From assembly GCA_023253905.1 (NCBI GenBank), contig JALREG010000132.1, positions 1 to 9,227 of the forward strand: a stretch of 9,227 nucleotides of DNA. The letters run 5' to 3'. The stretch comes from Burkholderiaceae bacterium (GTDB taxonomy: Bacteria > Pseudomonadota > Gammaproteobacteria > Burkholderiales > Burkholderiaceae). Numbering within the stretch: position 1 is the first letter of the stretch; every line of letters starts with the position of its first letter. Below, in pieces: positions 6,234 through 9,227 of this stretch. The notes beneath the pieces are model-generated. The model searched no databases and was not told where the DNA came from. It saw nothing but the letters and a program-made list of their open reading frames with translations. The translations under genes were made by a program, and so were the position numbers.

Positions 6234-7410
6234 GCGCCACAAAACCACCGAACAGCACGATGACCGTGTTCACGTGCAGCCCGATCCGGATCAGGCCGGC
6301 GTAGAGGCCAAGCATCAGCAGGATATTCACGTTTTCGTTGAAATTCTGAACGGCAATGGAGTGCCCGGCGCTCATCAGCACGTGACCCCGGTGCTGCAGC
6401 AGCGCGTTCATCGGCACCACGAAAAAGCCAGCCAGGCCTCCGATCAGGATGAGCAGCGGAAAAGCTGCCGCCTCGGACGAGACCAATGTCATGAGCGGCA
6501 CCACCAGACCCATGGCGACGCCCACTGGCAACACCTTCACTGAATCGCGCAGGCGGAGTACCCGCGCTGCCACCACAGCGCCCACTGCGATGCCTACCGC
6601 CACCACGCCCTGAAGGATGGCGGCACGATTGAGTGGCATTCCCAAAGCGCTCTTAGCCCAATCAAGCACGATGAACTGCAGCGTTGCGCCTGCGCCCCAG
6701 AACAAGGTGGTGACAGCGAGCGAGATCTGGCCCAGTTTGTCCAGCCAGAGCACCCTGCAGCAGTGAGCAAACTCCTGCACCAGATGAATCGGGTTTCGCT
6801 TTTGCCGCGGATAACGCGCGCCGGTGTCGGGGATTCTCAGATTGAACGCGGCGGCAATCAGATAGACCACGCCGATAACAATGATTGCGCTTTCTGCAGG
6901 CGTATCGATGCCGGTTTCGATGTGGGGAACATCAAAGCCCAGCAGGAAGGCAGATATCTTGGGGCTGATCAGTGCGCCGCCAAGCACCGTCCCCAGAATG
7001 ATCGATCCAACGGTTGTGCCTTCTATCCATCCGTTGGCAGCCACCAGCTTTTCGGGCGGCAGCAGTTCGGTGAGGATGCCGTATTTGGCGGGCGAGTAGG
7101 CCGCTGCACCAAAACCCACCACTGCATAAGCAAGGAGCGGATGAATGGTAAAAAACATCAGCGCGCATCCCACCACCTTGATCAGGTTGGTGACGAACAT
7201 CACCTTGCCCTTGGGCATCGAGTCGGCGAAAGCGCCGACGAACGGCGCGAGCACCACGTAGGACACAGTGAAAAAAAGCTTCAGAAGCGGTTTCATCCAC
7301 TCTGGCGCGTGCATTTCAATAAGCAGCGCGATCGCTGCAATGAGCAGCGCATTATCGGCGAGCGACGAGAAAAACTGTGCCGCCATGATGGTGTAAAAGC
7401 CGCGCTTCAT
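6148..7410 (-). CDS. lplT: LplT-type lysophospholipid transporter (MFS)
   Basis: This 420-residue inner-membrane protein of the major facilitator superfamily has about twelve hydrophobic segments. LplT moves lysophospholipids inward across the inner membrane so that they can be re-acylated. Family features are the N-terminal GFYTIMAAQFFSSLADNALL, a motif A-like loop GAFADSMPKGKVM (59-71) and AAAYSPAKYGILTELLP. Later comes NGWIEGTTVGSIILGT. The start is the ATG at 7410; the frame stays open further upstream, but that part lies over alr and does not resemble LplT. No strong Shine-Dalgarno site precedes it. Unlike E. coli, the acyltransferase gene aas is not adjacent or fused. It is transcribed divergently from alr, an arrangement I recall from other Burkholderiales. 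Its 3' end overlaps udg. Confidence 0.92.
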   Translation of the reverse strand: MKRGFYTIMAAQFFSSLADNALLIAAIALLIEMHAPEWMKPLLKLFFTVSYVVLAPFVGAFADSMPKGKVMFVTNLIKVVGCALMFFTIHPLLAYAVVGFGAAAYSPAKYGILTELLPPEKLVAANGWIEGTTVGSIILGTVLGGALISPKISAFLLGFDVPHIETGIDTPAESAIIVIGVVYLIAAAFNLRIPDTGARYPRQKRNPIHLVQEFAHCCRVLWLDKLGQISLAVTTLFWGAGATLQFIVLDWAKSALGMPLNRAAILQGVVAVGIAVGAVVAARVLRLRDSVKVLPVGVAMGLVVPLMTLVSSEAAAFPLLILIGGLAGFFVVPMNALLQHRGHVLMSAGHSIAVQNFNENVNILLMLGLYAGLIRIGLHVNTVIVLFGGFVALTMAMVIRLHRANQRKFDSVALIGEGRH

Positions 7411-7503
7411 CGGAGAGTCTCTGAGTCCGGAGGCAAGCTGACCTGCGATCGGGTACCGGTCTGCTCTGATGATGATCAAAAGCAAACCTGCGGTGAAGGC
7501 GCG

Positions 7504-7512
7504 TTTATAGCA
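7504..7512 (-). promoter_or_regulatory. Candidate extended -10 promoter for lplT
   Basis: The minus strand reads TGCTATAAA, an extended -10 (TGn plus TATAAA). No good -35 is seen, which extended -10 promoters can tolerate. The predicted leader before the ATG at 7410 would be about 85-90 bases. Confidence 0.42.
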
Positions 7513-7563
7513 CGCTGATATCCCAGTTTCCGTGAGGGTATGCCCGCGACTCGCCCGGCAGGC

Positions 7564-7569
7564 TATAGT
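7564..7569 (+). promoter_or_regulatory. Candidate -10 box for alr
   Basis: TATAGT matches five of six consensus bases and would start transcription near 7576, giving a leader of about 22 bases before the alr ATG at 7598. The -35 region is poor. Its position argues against the longer alr reading from GTG 7532. Confidence 0.38.
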
Positions 7570-7597
7570 GCGAAGCGAATCACGTTCGCTCATCGCC

Positions 7598-8680
7598 ATG
7601 CCCCGAGCCGCCCGGATCATCATTTCACTGCCTGCCCTGCGGCACAACTTGCGGCGCGTCCGCGCGTTGGCGCCCACTGCACGGGCCTGGGCGGTCGTGA
7701 AGGCCGATGCGTATGGGCATGGGCTCGAGGCGCTGCTTCCTGCGCTCGATTCGGCAGACGGATTAGCCCTGGTTGAATTCGACCGCGCTCAACGGTTGCG
7801 AGAGTGCGGCTGGACCAAGCCCATCCTGATGCTAGAGGGGGCGTTCGATGAGGCCGATGTCGAACTTGCTGCCCGCATCGGCTTATCGCTCACCGTGCAT
7901 GAACCCCGGCAGATTGACTGGCTGTCCGGCCTCGCGCCAGGCAGCCGGCTCGGCATCCACCTGAAGCTTAATAGCGGAATGAATCGGCTGGGTTTCGCAA
8001 CGGCTGATTACCGCGCTGCCTGGCAGCGCTTGCGAGCACTGCCATCGGTGGCAGGGATCACCCTGATGACCCATTTCGCCAATGCCGACCTTGCCGGTGG
8101 GGCGACGCAGGCGCTCGCCACCTTCGATTACGTAACCCAGGGGATAGAGGGGGAGCGCTCGCTCGCCAACTCGGCAGCAATCATCGACTGGCCGGTTGCG
8201 CATCGCGACTGGGTGCGCCCCGGCATCATGTTGTACGGCGCTTCGCCTTTTGGATCCCGGAGCGCCGCCAGCCTCGATTTGCTGCCCGTCATGCAATTCG
8301 AGAGCCGACTGATCGGGCGGCAGCAACTCGCGGCCGGTGATGCGGTGGGCTATGGCTCCGCCTTCGTTGCAGACCGGCCAATGTCGATCGGCATCGTGGC
8401 CTGTGGCTATGCTGACGGCTACCCGCGCCATGCGCCTACGGGCTCGCCGATTGCCGTTTGCGGCGTTCGCACACGCACCGTGGGCCGGGTGTCAATGGAC
8501 ATGCTTGCAGTCGATCTCGAGCCGGTACCGCAGGCCGTTGTGGGTAGCCCGGTTGAGCTCTGGGGCGAGCAGGTGCCGGTTGATGAGGTTGCAGCGAGTG
8601 CGGGCACGATCGGCTACGAGCTCACCTGCGCAATTGCGCCAAGGGTTCTCCGCCAGGTGATGGATGATGGCGCGCGCTAA
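7598..8680 (+). CDS. alr: Alanine racemase
   Basis: This cytoplasmic PLP enzyme converts L-alanine to D-alanine for peptidoglycan. At 360 residues it is of normal length. The PLP lysine is K35 in AWAVVKADAYGHG. R130 lies in NSGMNRLGF, the second catalytic base is Y252 in GDAVGYGSAF, and M300 sits in GRVSMDM. Other family blocks are ERSLANSAA, WVRPGIMLYG and CGYADGYPRH. I chose the ATG at 7598 because family members begin with MPR followed by the first strand; the same frame is open back to GTG 7532, but the added residues do not resemble the family and span the likely promoter. The gene overlaps radA by 14 bp, so the two are probably co-transcribed. Whether it is the biosynthetic or a catabolic (DadX-type) copy cannot be told here, although there is no dadA next to it. 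Confidence 0.96.
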   Translation: MPRAARIIISLPALRHNLRRVRALAPTARAWAVVKADAYGHGLEALLPALDSADGLALVEFDRAQRLRECGWTKPILMLEGAFDEADVELAARIGLSLTVHEPRQIDWLSGLAPGSRLGIHLKLNSGMNRLGFATADYRAAWQRLRALPSVAGITLMTHFANADLAGGATQALATFDYVTQGIEGERSLANSAAIIDWPVAHRDWVRPGIMLYGASPFGSRSAASLDLLPVMQFESRLIGRQQLAAGDAVGYGSAFVADRPMSIGIVACGYADGYPRHAPTGSPIAVCGVRTRTVGRVSMDMLAVDLEPVPQAVVGSPVELWGEQVPVDEVAASAGTIGYELTCAIAPRVLRQVMDDGAR

Positions 8681-9227
8681 ATCGCATTACCTCTGCACCG
8701 AGTGCGGGGGGAGTACCCCTAAGTGGGCGGGCCAGTGCCCGCAGTGCGAGCGCTGGAATACGCTGGTGGAAACCGTGGGCGAGCCTGCCGCAGCGGGACG
8801 TCACCGTGGGCTGGTGGAGGCGCAGGCGGTTCAGCGGCTTGATTCGGTTCCGCTGGAAACCGTTCGTCGGCTGCCCACTGGCAGCGATGAATTCGATCGA
8901 GTGCTCGGGGGTGGCCTGGTGACAGGCTCTGTGGTGCTGATTGGCGGCGACCCTGGAATCGGCAAATCAACGCTCCTGCTTCAGACCCTGGCGCATGTTT
9001 GTGCGGCATCGAGTGCGCTCTATGTGAGTGGCGAGGAATCTGTCGGGCAAATTGCGCTGCGTGCCCGTCGGCTGGGGTTGGGCGAGCTGGCGCTGCCGGT
9101 GCTGGCTGAGATCGAGCTTGAGCGCATCTGTAATGAGATTGAGCGCAGCCGCCCGACCGTGGTGGTGATTGATTCGATTCAGACCATGGTCTCCACCCAG
9201 TTGCAGTCGGCCCCGGGATCGGTGGCT
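8667..9227 (+). CDS. radA: RadA (Sms) DNA repair ATPase, 3' end beyond the window
   Basis: RadA is a RecA-related ATPase that promotes branch migration during recombinational repair. The visible 187 codons contain the N-terminal zinc finger, C10-x2-C13 and C24-x2-C27 with the typical PKWAGQCP. They also hold the Walker A loop GGDPGIGKST (93-102), the YVSGEES block and Walker B VVVIDSIQT. The KNRFG motif and the Lon-like C-terminal domain would lie beyond the right edge. There are two in-frame ATG codons, 8664 and 8667; AGGTG at 8655-8659 is spaced better for 8667 (seven bases). The start lies inside the end of alr, suggesting translational coupling. Confidence 0.95.
   Translation, partial: MARAKSHYLCTECGGSTPKWAGQCPQCERWNTLVETVGEPAAAGRHRGLVEAQAVQRLDSVPLETVRRLPTGSDEFDRVLGGGLVTGSVVLIGGDPGIGKSTLLLQTLAHVCAASSALYVSGEESVGQIALRARRLGLGELALPVLAEIELERICNEIERSRPTVVVIDSIQTMVSTQLQSAPGSVA

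Noticed and set aside
6763..7518. Plus-strand frame of 251 codons opposite lplT
   Set aside because: The translation is rich in His, Arg and Gln with no domain, as expected of the complement of a membrane protein gene.
7532..7597. Extension of alr back to GTG 7532
   Set aside because: The added residues do not resemble alanine racemase and cover the candidate -10 box at 7564-7569.

Overview
The window looks like core chromosome from a GC-rich betaproteobacterium, probably of the order Burkholderiales. The evidence is the close fit of most proteins to Burkholderiales-type families and the neighbourhoods ompR/envZ, tsaB-rimI-udg and lplT/alr-radA. These judgements come from memory of the families, not from a search. 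Ten protein genes were found, two of them cut by the window edges. I see no tRNA, rRNA, CRISPR array, phage or transposon sequence and no broken gene.

Layout, left to right. (1) Positions 1-1201, minus strand: a short rubrerythrin gene is followed downstream by the start of a gene for a double [4Fe-4S], heterodisulfide-reductase-like protein that runs off the left edge. A hairpin terminator sits between them. This pair is probably a peroxide-detoxification or redox module and is the least understood part of the window. (2) 1373-3497, minus strand: an OmpR/EnvZ-type two-component pair, regulator first, with the two reading frames overlapping. (3) 3498-3615: a compact divergent promoter region. 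Candidate -10 boxes on both strands lie exactly six bases before the two start codons, so both transcripts may be leaderless. A tandem 10-bp repeat of the type bound by OmpR/PhoB regulators lies in the same region. (4) 3616-6233, plus strand: a tight operon of a small exported protein of unknown function, tsaB (tRNA t6A synthesis), rimI (ribosomal protein acetylation) and a family 4 Fe-S uracil-DNA glycosylase. Successive overlaps are 4, 4 and 8 bp. (5) 6148-7410, minus strand: lplT, a lysophospholipid transporter, whose 3' end overlaps the 3' end of the glycosylase gene by 86 bp. (6) 7411-7597: a divergent promoter region. (7) 7598-9227, plus strand: alr (alanine racemase), overlapping radA (DNA repair ATPase), which is cut by the right edge.

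Most genes are housekeeping: translation fidelity (tsaB, rimI), DNA repair (udg, radA), envelope synthesis and upkeep (alr, lplT) and envelope sensing (ompR/envZ). The items most worth following are the rubrerythrin/Fe-S module, the paired leaderless promoters with the candidate OmpR box, the unknown exported protein at the head of the tsaB operon, and the convergent gene overlap. I found no clear sign of a wholly new system beyond these.
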